The position numbers and the translations under genes were made by a program. A stretch of 64,000 nucleotides of DNA, taken from positions 36,434 to 100,433 of the forward strand of contig CAUJHF010000030.1 of the NCBI GenBank assembly GCA_963204745.1, written 5' to 3'. Below the pieces are notes generated by a model. That model did no database searches. It was not told the origin of the DNA and saw only the letters and a list, made by a program, of their open reading frames with translations. This document shows, in pieces, positions 1-9,108 of this stretch; positions within the stretch are counted from its first letter, which is position 1, and every line of letters begins with the position of its first letter. The stretch is from Pseudomonadota bacterium (GTDB lineage Bacteria; Pseudomonadota; Gammaproteobacteria; Steroidobacterales; GCA-2729495).

Positions 1-84
1 CGGTGGTTCAGCAGGCTCGCTGCAGGCAGCCAGACCGAGCCCGGTCAGGCCCAGTACAGCCAGCGCAGCAATCAGGTGACGCAT
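1..84 (-). CDS. Putative lipoprotein, N-terminal part only (runs off the window)
   Basis: A reverse-strand reading frame begins with ATG at 84 and is open to the window edge, giving 28 residues. It has a basic start (MRH), a hydrophobic stretch of about 18 residues and a lipobox LAAC, followed by SEPAEPP, a typical short Pro-rich linker after the lipidated cysteine. This is the pattern of a Sec-exported lipoprotein cleaved by signal peptidase II. Nothing can be said about the mature protein. It lies 16 bases downstream of rlmI in the same direction and may be co-transcribed with mscL-rlmI. Confidence 0.55.
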   Translation of the reverse strand, partial: MRHLIAALAVLGLTGLGLAACSEPAEPP

Positions 85-100
85 TGCCTTCTCCCCTGGG

Positions 101-1257
<1,157 letters not shown>

Positions 1258-1258
<1 letters not shown>

Positions 1259-1668
1259 CAGCGGTTCTTCAGTACGTCGCGGATCTCGGTGAGCAGTACC
1301 TGATCGGGCGTCGGGCCGGCCGGCGGCGGTGGCGGCTCGGCCTTCTTCATCCTGTTCATGGCCCGCACCATCATGAAGATGATGAAGGCCAGAATCACGA
1401 AATCGAGCACCGCGTTGAGAAAAGAGCCGTATTTGAGCACCGGCGCACCGGCATCCATCGCTTCCTGCAGAGTCGCATAGTCGCCGCCGGACAAGTTGAT
1501 GAACAGCGTGCTGAAGTCAACCTTGCCGAGCATCAGTCCGACTACCGGCATGATCACGTCGTTGGTCATCGACGCAACGATCTTGCCGAATGCCGCACCG
1601 ATGATGACGCCGACAGCGAGGTCCATGACATTGCCGCGCAGGGCAAATTTCTTGAATTCCTGCAGCAT
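1258..1668 (-). CDS. mscL: Large-conductance mechanosensitive channel MscL
   Basis: A 136-residue inner-membrane channel that opens under membrane tension during hypo-osmotic shock. The N-terminal amphipathic helix and first membrane helix ([30 protein letters not shown]) are highly conserved, the periplasmic loop spans about 45-75, and the second membrane helix ([22 protein letters not shown]) is followed by a short proline run (PPPPP) and a C-terminal helix that should form the cytoplasmic bundle. Length is typical. It is divergent from the ATPase gene at 1836 and overlaps rlmI by one base. Confidence 0.97.
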
Positions 1669-1835
1669 GACTTTCCCCTTGAATTGGTGACGAAAAATGA
1701 ACCCCCATGGCCAGGAGCCGCCTTTAGGCTAAGCTCAGTGGCAGCAGACCGCAACAGGAGTGCGGATGGCGAGGCCGATTGCCGCCACGGCATGCGGGCA
1801 AATCGGACAACCCGGGAACAACACGGACAGGAATC

Positions 1836-4256
1836 ATGCAGGATTACGAGAAGCTCGGTGTTTTCTATCTCGGCAAGCGATATGCAGCGCAGGGCGGGAA
1901 ACTCAGCGACGAACCGGTACTGTACGACTCGCGGGACCTGACCACGCATGCCGTGATCATCGGCATGACCGGCAGCGGCAAGACCGGTCTCGGCATCGAC
2001 CTGCTCGAAGAAGCTGCCATCGACAAGGTACCGGTCATCGCCCTCGACCCCAAGGGAGACATGGGCAACCTGCTGCTCAGCTTTCCGGAACTGCGCGGCA
2101 GCGACTTCGAGCCCTGGGTCGATACCAAGGCCGCCGCGACTGCCGGCCAGTCGGTGGCCGAATTCGCGTCTGCGCAGGCGGAGACCTGGCGCAAGGGTCT
2201 GGCCGAATGGGGACAGGCACCGGAGCGGATCGCCCGGCTGCGTGCCGCCGCCGATTTCGCCATCTACACGCCGGGCAGCACGGCCGGTCTGCCGATCTCG
2301 GTGCTCGGCTCATTTGCAGCGCCGCCGGCAGCCGTACGCGAGGATGCCGACATCTACCGTCAACAGGTACAGGCCACCGTCACCGGCCTGCTTACCCTGC
2401 TGGACATCGATGCCGACCCGCTGTCGAGCCGCGAACACATCCTGCTGTCGGCCATACTCGACCAGTGCTGGCAGCAGGGGCAGAACCTGGACCTGGCCCG
2501 GCTGATTCATGCCGTGCAACAGCCTGGCCTGTCCCGAATCGGCGTCATGGAACTCGAAACCTTCTACCCTGCCAAGGAGCGTTTCGAACTGGCGATGCGC
2601 CTCAACAACCTGCTCGCCGCGCCCGGCTTCGAGGCCTGGACGCAGGGTGAGCCGCTCGATGCCGGCAAGCTCCTGTACACCGAGAGCGGCCAGCCGCGCG
2701 TCTCGGTGCTGTCCATCGCGCATCTCAGCGATACCGAACGGATGTTCTTCGTCACACTGCTGCTCAATGCCGTCATCGCCTGGATGCGCAGTCAGCCGGG
2801 TACCGCTTCGCTACGCGCAATCCTTTATATGGACGAAGTGTTTGGCTATCTGCCACCGGTGGCCAATCCGGCCTCAAAGCAGCTGCTGCTGACGCTTCTC
2901 AAGCAGGCCCGCGCCTACGGCCTCGGCCTGGTGCTGTCCACGCAGAATCCGGTCGATCTCGACTACAAGGCGCTGTCCAACGCCGGTACCTGGTTTATCG
3001 GCCGCCTGCAGACCGAACAGGATCGCAACCGCGTGCGCGACGGACTGATGTCGGCCGCAGCCAGCGATGGTCTCGATCCGGCACAGCTCGACCAGGTCAT
3101 CGGCGGCCTCGGCAAGCGCAGCTTCCTGATGCACAACGTGCATGAAAGCAGCCCGGTGCTGATGCAGTCGCGCTGGGCGATGGCCTATTTGCGCGGCCCG
3201 CTGACACGCGATGACATCCGGCGCCTGACGGACACGCGCCCTGCTACGCCCGGGACGCCTGCGCTGAAGACGGTGAAGAACCCCGCCCCGGCCGCGATAC
3301 CGGCAGGCAACCGGCCGGTACTGCCGCCATCCATTCCGGTGGGCTACCTGACGGCGCACAGTACTCCCGGCAATGGCGAGCGCCTCGTCTATCACCCGCG
3401 ACTGCTGGCGGCGGCACGCGTTGCCTACATCAGCGCGAAGCACGGCATCGATACGAACCGCGACATCGTGCTTGCGCTCGAACCCGGCACTGGCACGCCC
3501 GACTGGGCGGCCGCCGAGCCGCTGACGCTCGATATGGCCACGCTGGCAAAAGACGGTGAAACGGATGCAGGCTTTGCCGCCTTGCCCCCCGCACTCAGCG
3601 ATCCGGGCAACTTCAAGGACTGGCAGGACAGCTTTCGCAAATGGCTGCGCACTGAACACCCGCTGGTGCTCTGGGGCAATCCGGCCCTGAAGGTGATCTC
3701 GGAGCATGGGGAAAGCGAAGCCGCGTTCCGTATCCGCCTGCAACAACTCGCCCGCGAAGTCCGGGATGCCCAGACCGATGCCCTGCGCGAGAAATATGCC
3801 GCGAAGTTCAACACGATCAATGAGCGCATAAGGCGCGCTGAACAGGCCGTCGAGCGCGAGCGGGAACAGGCCACGGGCTCGAAGATCGACACCGTGGTCT
3901 CGATAGGCTCCGCATTGTTGAGTACATTTCTCGGCCGCAAGCGGGTGTCAGCGACCTCAGTTACGCGCGCAGCAACTGCCGCGCGCAAGGCCAGCAATGC
4001 CTACAAGCAGAGCGGCGACGTAGAACGCGCTGGCGAAACCGTGGATTCCCGCAAGGCGCAGCTCGCCGAACTCGAAGCCGAGCTGCAGTCCGAACTCGCC
4101 AGCCTGGAAACCGACTGGAGCGCGAAAGCAGAGCAACTCGAGGAAGTCGCCGTGCGACCGAGAGCCACGGACATCACGCTGCAATTCTGCGGTATCGGCT
4201 GGCTGCCGTTCATTGAAGACAGCATGGGGAATCTGCGGGCCGCCGATCGCGGCTGA
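1836..4256 (+). CDS. HerA/DUF87-type P-loop ATPase with C-terminal coiled coil
   Basis: An 806-residue ATP-binding protein. I chose ATG 1836 because an AGGA box precedes it and homology-like sequence starts there; an upstream ATG at 1779 adds 19 residues without family character. Walker A is GMTGSGKT at 43-50, with the DPKGD segment shortly after; a Walker B-like YMDEVFGYLPP lies near residue 330, and the TQNPVDLDYK region matches the sensor segment of HerA/FtsK-like translocases. Residues about 640-770 are charged and predicted coiled coil. These proteins resemble HerA helicases but lack an assigned role; no NurA-like nuclease is nearby. Its stop codon falls inside a REP-like repeat. Confidence 0.8.
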   Translation: MQDYEKLGVFYLGKRYAAQGGKLSDEPVLYDSRDLTTHAVIIGMTGSGKTGLGIDLLEEAAIDKVPVIALDPKGDMGNLLLSFPELRGSDFEPWVDTKAAATAGQSVAEFASAQAETWRKGLAEWGQAPERIARLRAAADFAIYTPGSTAGLPISVLGSFAAPPAAVREDADIYRQQVQATVTGLLTLLDIDADPLSSREHILLSAILDQCWQQGQNLDLARLIHAVQQPGLSRIGVMELETFYPAKERFELAMRLNNLLAAPGFEAWTQGEPLDAGKLLYTESGQPRVSVLSIAHLSDTERMFFVTLLLNAVIAWMRSQPGTASLRAILYMDEVFGYLPPVANPASKQLLLTLLKQARAYGLGLVLSTQNPVDLDYKALSNAGTWFIGRLQTEQDRNRVRDGLMSAAASDGLDPAQLDQVIGGLGKRSFLMHNVHESSPVLMQSRWAMAYLRGPLTRDDIRRLTDTRPATPGTPALKTVKNPAPAAIPAGNRPVLPPSIPVGYLTAHSTPGNGERLVYHPRLLAAARVAYISAKHGIDTNRDIVLALEPGTGTPDWAAAEPLTLDMATLAKDGETDAGFAALPPALSDPGNFKDWQDSFRKWLRTEHPLVLWGNPALKVISEHGESEAAFRIRLQQLAREVRDAQTDALREKYAAKFNTINERIRRAEQAVEREREQATGSKIDTVVSIGSALLSTFLGRKRVSATSVTRAATAARKASNAYKQSGDVERAGETVDSRKAQLAELEAELQSELASLETDWSAKAEQLEEVAVRPRATDITLQFCGIGWLPFIEDSMGNLRAADRG

Positions 4257-4286
4257 AGCCGCTCCCACTGAAGCCGCTCCTACACG
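4246..4286. repeat. REP-like element (tandem half units) between convergent genes
   Basis: The stretch contains GCGGCTGAAGCCGC, a short inverted repeat, and two adjacent 15-base units (4253-4267 and 4268-4282) of CTGAAGCCGCTCC followed by CA or TA. The reverse complement reads TAGGAGCGGCTTCAG, which matches the core of repetitive extragenic palindromes common in Pseudomonas and Xanthomonadaceae (known from the literature). It sits where two convergent genes end: the ATPase stop codon (4254-4256) is inside it and the histidine kinase stop is at 4280. It may also act as a transcription barrier. Confidence 0.7.
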
Positions 4287-5632
4287 GCAGGGAGATCGAG
4301 GATCGCGATCAGGCCGGGCTGATTGTCCTCGAGGCGCAGACTGCCGCCATGCAGGCGCGCCACCGCAGCCGCGAGGCTCAGGCCCAGACCGGCCCCATCG
4401 CGCGACGGTGTATTGTCCAGACGCACAAAAGGCTCGACGGCGCGACCACGTTCACCGGCCGGAATACCAGGCCCGGTATCGGCAACCGTGAGCACCAAAC
4501 GACCATCATCGGTATGCGCGGCAAGCTGCACGCTGCCACCTGCCGGCGTGAACTTGAGCGCATTGTCGATCAGGTTGGCAACCGCCTGCGCAAGCAGCTG
4601 ACGGTGTCCCATGACCTGCCTGCCGGACTCCGACGAAACACCCAGGACAATCCCCTGCTGTTCCGCCTGCGGCTGATAAAGCTCGACCAGCTCGGCCAGC
4701 AGCACATCCATGGCCACTGCTTCCGGGCGCGCACCCACCGCACCGCTCTCCGCTTCGGCAATCTGCAGCAGCGCCGTGAGCACGCGCTGCATGTGATCAA
4801 GATCCTGCAGCGTCACCTCCACCGTTTCACGGGACGCACCGGCGACCGGATCGGCGAGCGCCCGCTCCATGCGCAGACGCATCCGATGCATCGGGCTGCG
4901 CAGATCATGGGCAGCGCTGTGCAGCGAGGCGCGCAGGATTTCCGTGGTGCGCGCGAGACGCGCGAGCAGCGCGTTGACCTCGCCTGCCAGCGTGTCGAAC
5001 TCATCGTCCGCACCCACCACGGGCAGACGGCGCGACAGGTTGCCACCGAGAATCTCTGCACAACTGCGGCTCACGTCAGCGACACGCGCGAGGATGCGCT
5101 GACTCTGCCGGTAACCGATACCCAGCGCGAGGATCGTCACCAGCAAACAGCCCACACCGGCAGCAACGGCAAAACGCCGCACCAGGGCATGGCGCTCACT
5201 CAGATCGGTACCGACCATGAAGCGCAGACCGGGCGCCGGCTCCAGCACCATCGCACGTATCGGCCGTTCGATCTCCGCGCCGGATTCCTGTACCGAAATC
5301 ACGAAGTCCACCCAGGGCCCGCTGTCCTGGCGCACCGTTGGCCAGGCTGCGAGATTACCGGCCAGCACATAGCCCTGTGAATCGGTGAGCAGATAGATCG
5401 CGTTGGTTCGGCTCCAGTTTTCGGCACGCAGGTTCAGCTCTGCCGCCAGCGTGCGTACCCCGCCCCGCGCGTAGGCTTCGAGAAAGCCCGCTGCATCGCG
5501 CTCGATGGTTACATCGACTTCGGTATCGATGAAGCGCGTTGTGAGCAGATAGATGACGAAGACGAGCGCCAGCAGCGCGGCGGCAAAAATCGCCGCATAC
5601 ACCACCGACAATCGCAGTGCGGAAGTACGCAC
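4280..5632 (-). CDS. Sensor histidine kinase (HAMP-HisKA-HATPase)
   Basis: A 450-residue inner-membrane kinase. Membrane helix 1 is about residues 8-30, a periplasmic sensor region covers about 32-150, helix 2 is about 153-174, then HAMP, the dimerisation/phosphoacceptor box AHDLRSPMHRM with His242, N box NLIDNALKFT, and G boxes DTGPGIP and GAGLGLSLA. The phosphoacceptor box has SPM where many kinases have TPL. Translation starts with GTG directly after the response-regulator stop codon (TGAGTG), so the pair is coupled. The signal is unknown; the Do protease gene immediately upstream in the same direction suggests an envelope stress role (inference). Confidence 0.92.
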   Translation of the reverse strand: MRTSALRLSVVYAAIFAAALLALVFVIYLLTTRFIDTEVDVTIERDAAGFLEAYARGGVRTLAAELNLRAENWSRTNAIYLLTDSQGYVLAGNLAAWPTVRQDSGPWVDFVISVQESGAEIERPIRAMVLEPAPGLRFMVGTDLSERHALVRRFAVAAGVGCLLVTILALGIGYRQSQRILARVADVSRSCAEILGGNLSRRLPVVGADDEFDTLAGEVNALLARLARTTEILRASLHSAAHDLRSPMHRMRLRMERALADPVAGASRETVEVTLQDLDHMQRVLTALLQIAEAESGAVGARPEAVAMDVLLAELVELYQPQAEQQGIVLGVSSESGRQVMGHRQLLAQAVANLIDNALKFTPAGGSVQLAAHTDDGRLVLTVADTGPGIPAGERGRAVEPFVRLDNTPSRDGAGLGLSLAAAVARLHGGSLRLEDNQPGLIAILDLPAV

Positions 5633-6310
5633 TCAGTCAGCCCGCACCATGTAGCCGGCACCGCGCACGGTATGGATCAGCGACCGGTCAAAGTCCCGGT
5701 CCACCGCCTGTCGGAGCCGGCTCATGTGCACATCGATCACGTTGGTCTGCGGATCGAAATGCAGATCCCATACCCCTTCGAGCAGCATGGTACGCGTCAC
5801 GACCTGTCCGGTACGCCGCAGGAGATATTCGAGCAACTTGAATTCGCGCGCGGTCAGTTCGATGCGTCGCCCGGCACGGGTGACCGTCCGCGCCAGGATA
5901 TCCATCTCGAGATCGGCCAGGCGCAGCTTCATTTCGGGAGCCGGTGCCACCTGACCGCGGCGCAGCAGTGCCTCGATCCGCGCAAGCAGTTCGGACAGCG
6001 CAAAGGGCTTGGTCAGATAGTCGTCGCCGCCAGCACGCAGGCCCTCGACGCGATGATCCACCGAACCCAGCGCGGAAAGAATCAACACCGGCGTCCGGTT
6101 GCCCTGCTTGCGCAGTACCTCGATGACCGTCAGGCCATCGAGGTGCGGCAGCATGCGATCGGCGATGATGCCGTCATAGCTGTGTTCGGTCGCATGAAAC
6201 AGTCCATCGCGGCCATCGACCGCATGGTCGACCTGATAGCCCGATTCGGTCAACGCCTTGACGAGATAGCCGGCGGCATCGCGATCGTCTTCGATGAGCA
6301 GGAGATGCAT
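5633..6310 (-). CDS. OmpR/PhoB-family response regulator
   Basis: A 225-residue two-domain regulator. The receiver domain (1-115) has the acidic pair EDD at 7-9, the phosphoacceptor Asp51 in the IIADRMLP segment and the conserved Lys in YLTKPFALSEL. The C-terminal winged-helix DNA-binding domain (about 128-222) shows ARTVTRAGRRIELTAREF and the C-terminal VRGAGYMV. It is the partner of the histidine kinase that follows without a gap. The domain order is that of activators binding tandem direct repeats; I could not identify its operator. Confidence 0.94.
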   Translation of the reverse strand: MHLLLIEDDRDAAGYLVKALTESGYQVDHAVDGRDGLFHATEHSYDGIIADRMLPHLDGLTVIEVLRKQGNRTPVLILSALGSVDHRVEGLRAGGDDYLTKPFALSELLARIEALLRRGQVAPAPEMKLRLADLEMDILARTVTRAGRRIELTAREFKLLEYLLRRTGQVVTRTMLLEGVWDLHFDPQTNVIDVHMSRLRQAVDRDFDRSLIHTVRGAGYMVRAD

Positions 6311-6378
6311 GCCGCAATCCTAGCAGGCAGATGCCCAGCGGTGCCTGCCACCGGGCATCTGCCGCGCGGCTGCCGGTT

Positions 6379-7800
6379 TCAGCCGGTAATCGTCAGAGGC
6401 AGGAACAGCCGCGCCTCTTCACGCTGCACCAGCAGCGGCACAGGCTGTCCTTTGGGCAGCTTCTTTGCCAGCCCGGCCAGCTGCTCCGGACTTTCGACAT
6501 CGCGACTGCCCAGCCTGAGGATGATGTCGCCCGTGCTGATGCCCGCCCGTGCCGCAGGACCATCGGCCACTCGCACCACCAGCACACCGCCGGATTCCAC
6601 ACCTGATGCTTCGCGTTGTTCCGGAGTCAAAGCCACGACCTGGATATTCAGCACACCGGGGACCTTGTCGGTGGCAGCGTTGGCGGCGACCACCCCGTCG
6701 TCGTCAGATTTCAGGCGCGCAACGGTCACCGGAATGGTGCGTACCGCCTTGTCGCGCCAGACCTTCAGGGTAACCGTCGTGCCCGGTGCGGTTTCACCGA
6801 CCAGCGGCGGCAGATCCCCGTGCTGCACCAGCTTGTGGCCATCAAATTCGAGAATCACATCACCGGGCTCGAGGCCGGCACGAGCCGCCGGCCCGCTCTT
6901 GTCGACCTGCCCCACCAGCGCGCCGGCAGGTTTTGCCAGACCAAACGACTTCGCCAGCTCGCCACTCACGCCCTGGATCCCGACGCCCAGCCAGCCCCGC
7001 TCGACCCGGCCATTGGCCGCAAGCTGGCGCGCCACATTGCTGGCGACGTTCACCGGAATGGCAAATGACAGACCCATGTACCCGCCGCTGCGACTGTAGA
7101 TCTGCGAGTTGATGCCCACGACCTCGCCGCGCAGATTGAACAACGGACCGCCCGAGTTGCCGGGATTCACCGCCACGTCAGTCTGTATGAACGGCACGTA
7201 ATTGCCGTCCGGCAGACTGCGGCCGATCGCGCTGACGATACCCTGCGTGACCGAGTGCTCGAGACCAAAAGGCGAACCGATGGCCAGTACCCAGTCGCCG
7301 ACCTCTACGCCTGATGAGTCGCCGAGTTTTACGGCCGGAAGACCGCTGGCGTCGATCTTCAGCAAGGCGACATCGGAGGCCTTGTCCAGCCCGATGAGCC
7401 TGGCCGGTTTTTCACTGTTGTCAGACAGTTTGACGATGATCGAGTCAGCACCATCGACCACATGCGCGTTGGTCAGGATCTCGCCATCGGCGGAAATGAT
7501 GAAGCCGGAACCCAGCGAACGCGCTGCACGCTTTTCCGGCATCGGCAAGCTGCGGAAATGACGGAAGAATTCCTCCATGCCGGGTGGCATCCCCGGCGAC
7601 CCGAAAGGCTGCAGACCGCGACCCTGCGCCGCCGCGACATTCTCCATGTCCTGGGTGGTGCTGATGTTGACCACACTGGCCTGGTTGCGCTGGATGATCG
7701 GCTTGAAATCAGGCAGATCAGCCTGCGCCAGCGGCCCGTAAAAAAATGCTGCCACGAGCAGCAGCGCTCCGACAGATCTGCCGGACCTGGAAACAGCCAT
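6379..7800 (-). CDS. Do-family periplasmic serine protease (DegP/DegQ/MucD-like)
   Basis: A 473-residue periplasmic protease/chaperone. The start is ATG 7800, since GAGGAG lies seven bases ahead of it; the TTG at 7815 that would extend the frame overlaps that ribosome-binding site. Signal peptide: residues 1-27, cleavage after AQA. The trypsin-like domain has the catalytic triad His113 (NAHVVDG), Asp143 (SDVALLK) and Ser216 (NPGNSGGPL). Two PDZ domains follow (about 270-360 and 385-465). Such proteins degrade or refold misfolded envelope proteins, and MucD-type members restrain envelope stress signalling. A perfect hairpin lies in its leader region. A two-component system follows 68 bases downstream. 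Confidence 0.94.
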   Translation of the reverse strand: MAVSRSGRSVGALLLVAAFFYGPLAQADLPDFKPIIQRNQASVVNISTTQDMENVAAAQGRGLQPFGSPGMPPGMEEFFRHFRSLPMPEKRAARSLGSGFIISADGEILTNAHVVDGADSIIVKLSDNSEKPARLIGLDKASDVALLKIDASGLPAVKLGDSSGVEVGDWVLAIGSPFGLEHSVTQGIVSAIGRSLPDGNYVPFIQTDVAVNPGNSGGPLFNLRGEVVGINSQIYSRSGGYMGLSFAIPVNVASNVARQLAANGRVERGWLGVGIQGVSGELAKSFGLAKPAGALVGQVDKSGPAARAGLEPGDVILEFDGHKLVQHGDLPPLVGETAPGTTVTLKVWRDKAVRTIPVTVARLKSDDDGVVAANAATDKVPGVLNIQVVALTPEQREASGVESGGVLVVRVADGPAARAGISTGDIILRLGSRDVESPEQLAGLAKKLPKGQPVPLLVQREEARLFLPLTITG

Positions 7801-8295
7801 CGACGATCTCCTCAAGGTTCAATGGCAGAAAAGGGGTCTGCCAGTCCGGCAGACCCCCCTTCTGAACTTCACGACAACGGAAATAACGGCGCTGAAGAGT
7901 GGCAGAAGGTTCGGCGAGGCTGTCCAATCCGGGTCCGTCCAGCAAGCACGCCATTCAGAGCACACAAATGACCGCTGCATTCCGACACGCCGTATCGCCG
8001 ACAGCCCCGCCGTAACACTGCTCCCCGATACCGGGGAGGTCCGGTTCAGCTACCACACCGGAGGGGGGCGGCCTCAAGTTGACTGTCTGGTGACACCGGC
8101 CGGTCCAAAGCCTTGCCTGTACAGGGGGGGGAAAGCCAGGTTACGACTCCTTTCGACCCACCGGTGCCACCCGACTGTTACTTGCTGCCGCTCCTCCGGC
8201 TTGCCTGTATTCCCGCGAGGGGTGTCTCCCGGGACTACGGTTGCCATAGTGAACCCGGCCCCCTCGCGGGAGCCTTGCCTGCAAGTTAAGAGTTC
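7801..8295. other. Non-coding stretch of about 495 bases with several inverted and direct repeats
   Basis: No credible reading frame. It holds the protease leader hairpin, an 8-G run near 8124-8131, three copies of CTTGCCTG followed by TA or CA (near 8113, 8200 and 8274), an 11-base inverted repeat CCCGCGAGGGG (8212-8222) / CCCCTCGCGGG (8260-8270) enclosing 37 bases, and a TTAAGAGTTCTTAA palindrome (8286-8299) that overlaps the stop codon of the next gene. It separates two co-directional reverse-strand genes, so part of it must contain the protease promoter. It could be a structured RNA or a decayed miniature repeat; no known riboswitch consensus was recognised. Confidence 0.5.
7833..7857 (-). 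promoter_or_regulatory. Perfect 10-bp hairpin in the leader of the Do protease gene
   Basis: GGGGTCTGCC (7833-7842) and its exact reverse complement GGCAGACCCC (7848-7857) are separated by five bases. It lies 33-57 bases upstream of the protease ATG. There is no T tract on either strand, so it does not look like an intrinsic terminator for a passing transcript; an mRNA leader structure or a repressor/activator palindrome is more likely. Function is inferred from position only. Confidence 0.5.
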
Positions 8296-9102
8296 TTAAG
8301 GATCGGGCCGGAGACTCGACAAGGCCTCACGCCAGGCACCTGGGGCAGCCTCGGGATCGTTGACGAGTTCGAAAGTCGTGCGGCGGGCGGCCGGGTTACG
8401 CAAGGACTCGATCAGCACCAGCGCCAGGTCATCTCGCGACAGGGTACTGCGCAGCAGCGGCCGCCAGTGGTCTCCCTGTTCGATACGCAGGCCCGTTTTG
8501 CCGGCCGGTTCGTTAACCAGTCCACCGGGCCTGACGATGGTGTAACCGAGGCCGCTTGCGCGCAGGTAGTCCTCGCCCTTGAGCCGCCAGCCCAGCGCAC
8601 CTTTGGTCGCCTTGTTGAACGGGTGACCGGGGTCGGTCACACCGATCGCAGTCAGCAGCACAAAGTGTCTGACGTTCTGCGCCAGCGCTGCATCAACCAG
8701 ATTTCTCACGCCACCGTAATCGACAAACTCGGCGCTGTTCGGGCCGCTGATCTGGTTGGCACCGATGACGCTGATGATCTGTGTCACGCCGCGCATCGCA
8801 GCCGCCACCTGGGCCGGATCGCGCACGTCGCATTCCACCCAGTCGACGTCGGCAAAAGCTGGCCCGAGACGCTTCAGCGCTTCCTCACGACTGCGCGTCA
8901 TCGCCCTGAAAGCGACCCCCTCCTCGCGCAAGCGCGCCACGACGAAGTGGCCGGCGCGCCCCGATGCGCCGGCGACGAGAATCAGCTCGACCGGCTTCGT
9001 TGCTGCGGATGGTTGGGGAGCGACCGCCGACGTGGCACAGCTCGCCAGCAGCAATACGCTGCTGGCCACCAGCAGCACGACATGCAGTGTGCTTCGCATC
9101 AT
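8296..9102 (-). CDS. NAD(P)-binding Rossmann protein (NmrA/SDR-a type) with lipoprotein signal
   Basis: A 268-residue atypical short-chain dehydrogenase. After a hydrophobic N terminus with lipobox LLASC (Cys about 22), the Rossmann fold starts with LILVAGASGRAGHFV, followed by CDVRDPAQVAAAM and the NAD-contact strand ISVIGANQ. The Tyr-x3-Lys catalytic motif of classical SDRs is not evident; the fold resembles NmrA/NADH-binding SDR-a proteins. The signal is odd because nicotinamide cofactors are cytoplasmic. Either the N terminus is a cytoplasm-facing anchor, or the fold binds something else in the periplasm. It follows the TPR-oxygenase gene by only six bases, so the two are probably an operon. 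Confidence 0.78.
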   Translation of the reverse strand: MMRSTLHVVLLVASSVLLLASCATSAVAPQPSAATKPVELILVAGASGRAGHFVVARLREEGVAFRAMTRSREEALKRLGPAFADVDWVECDVRDPAQVAAAMRGVTQIISVIGANQISGPNSAEFVDYGGVRNLVDAALAQNVRHFVLLTAIGVTDPGHPFNKATKGALGWRLKGEDYLRASGLGYTIVRPGGLVNEPAGKTGLRIEQGDHWRPLLRSTLSRDDLALVLIESLRNPAARRTTFELVNDPEAAPGAWREALSSLRPDP

Positions 9103-9108
9103 CAGCCC

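Noticed and set aside
5672..7099. A 475-codon forward-strand frame over the two-component and protease genes
   Set aside because: It crosses three genes that are well supported on the other strand, and its sequence is a composite of antisense frames.
7801..7815. TTG 7815 as the protease start
   Set aside because: The codons between contain the GAGGAG ribosome-binding site of ATG 7800, and the signal peptide fits from that ATG.
8140..8160. AGTCGTAAC on the reverse strand resembling the 16S rRNA 3' end
   Set aside because: Only nine bases match and the conserved flanks are missing. Not an rRNA gene.
8090..8299. Short forward-strand frame in the repeat-rich gap before the lipoprotein
   Set aside because: Made of repeat sequence, with no recognisable protein, and its last bases overlap the neighbouring gene's stop.
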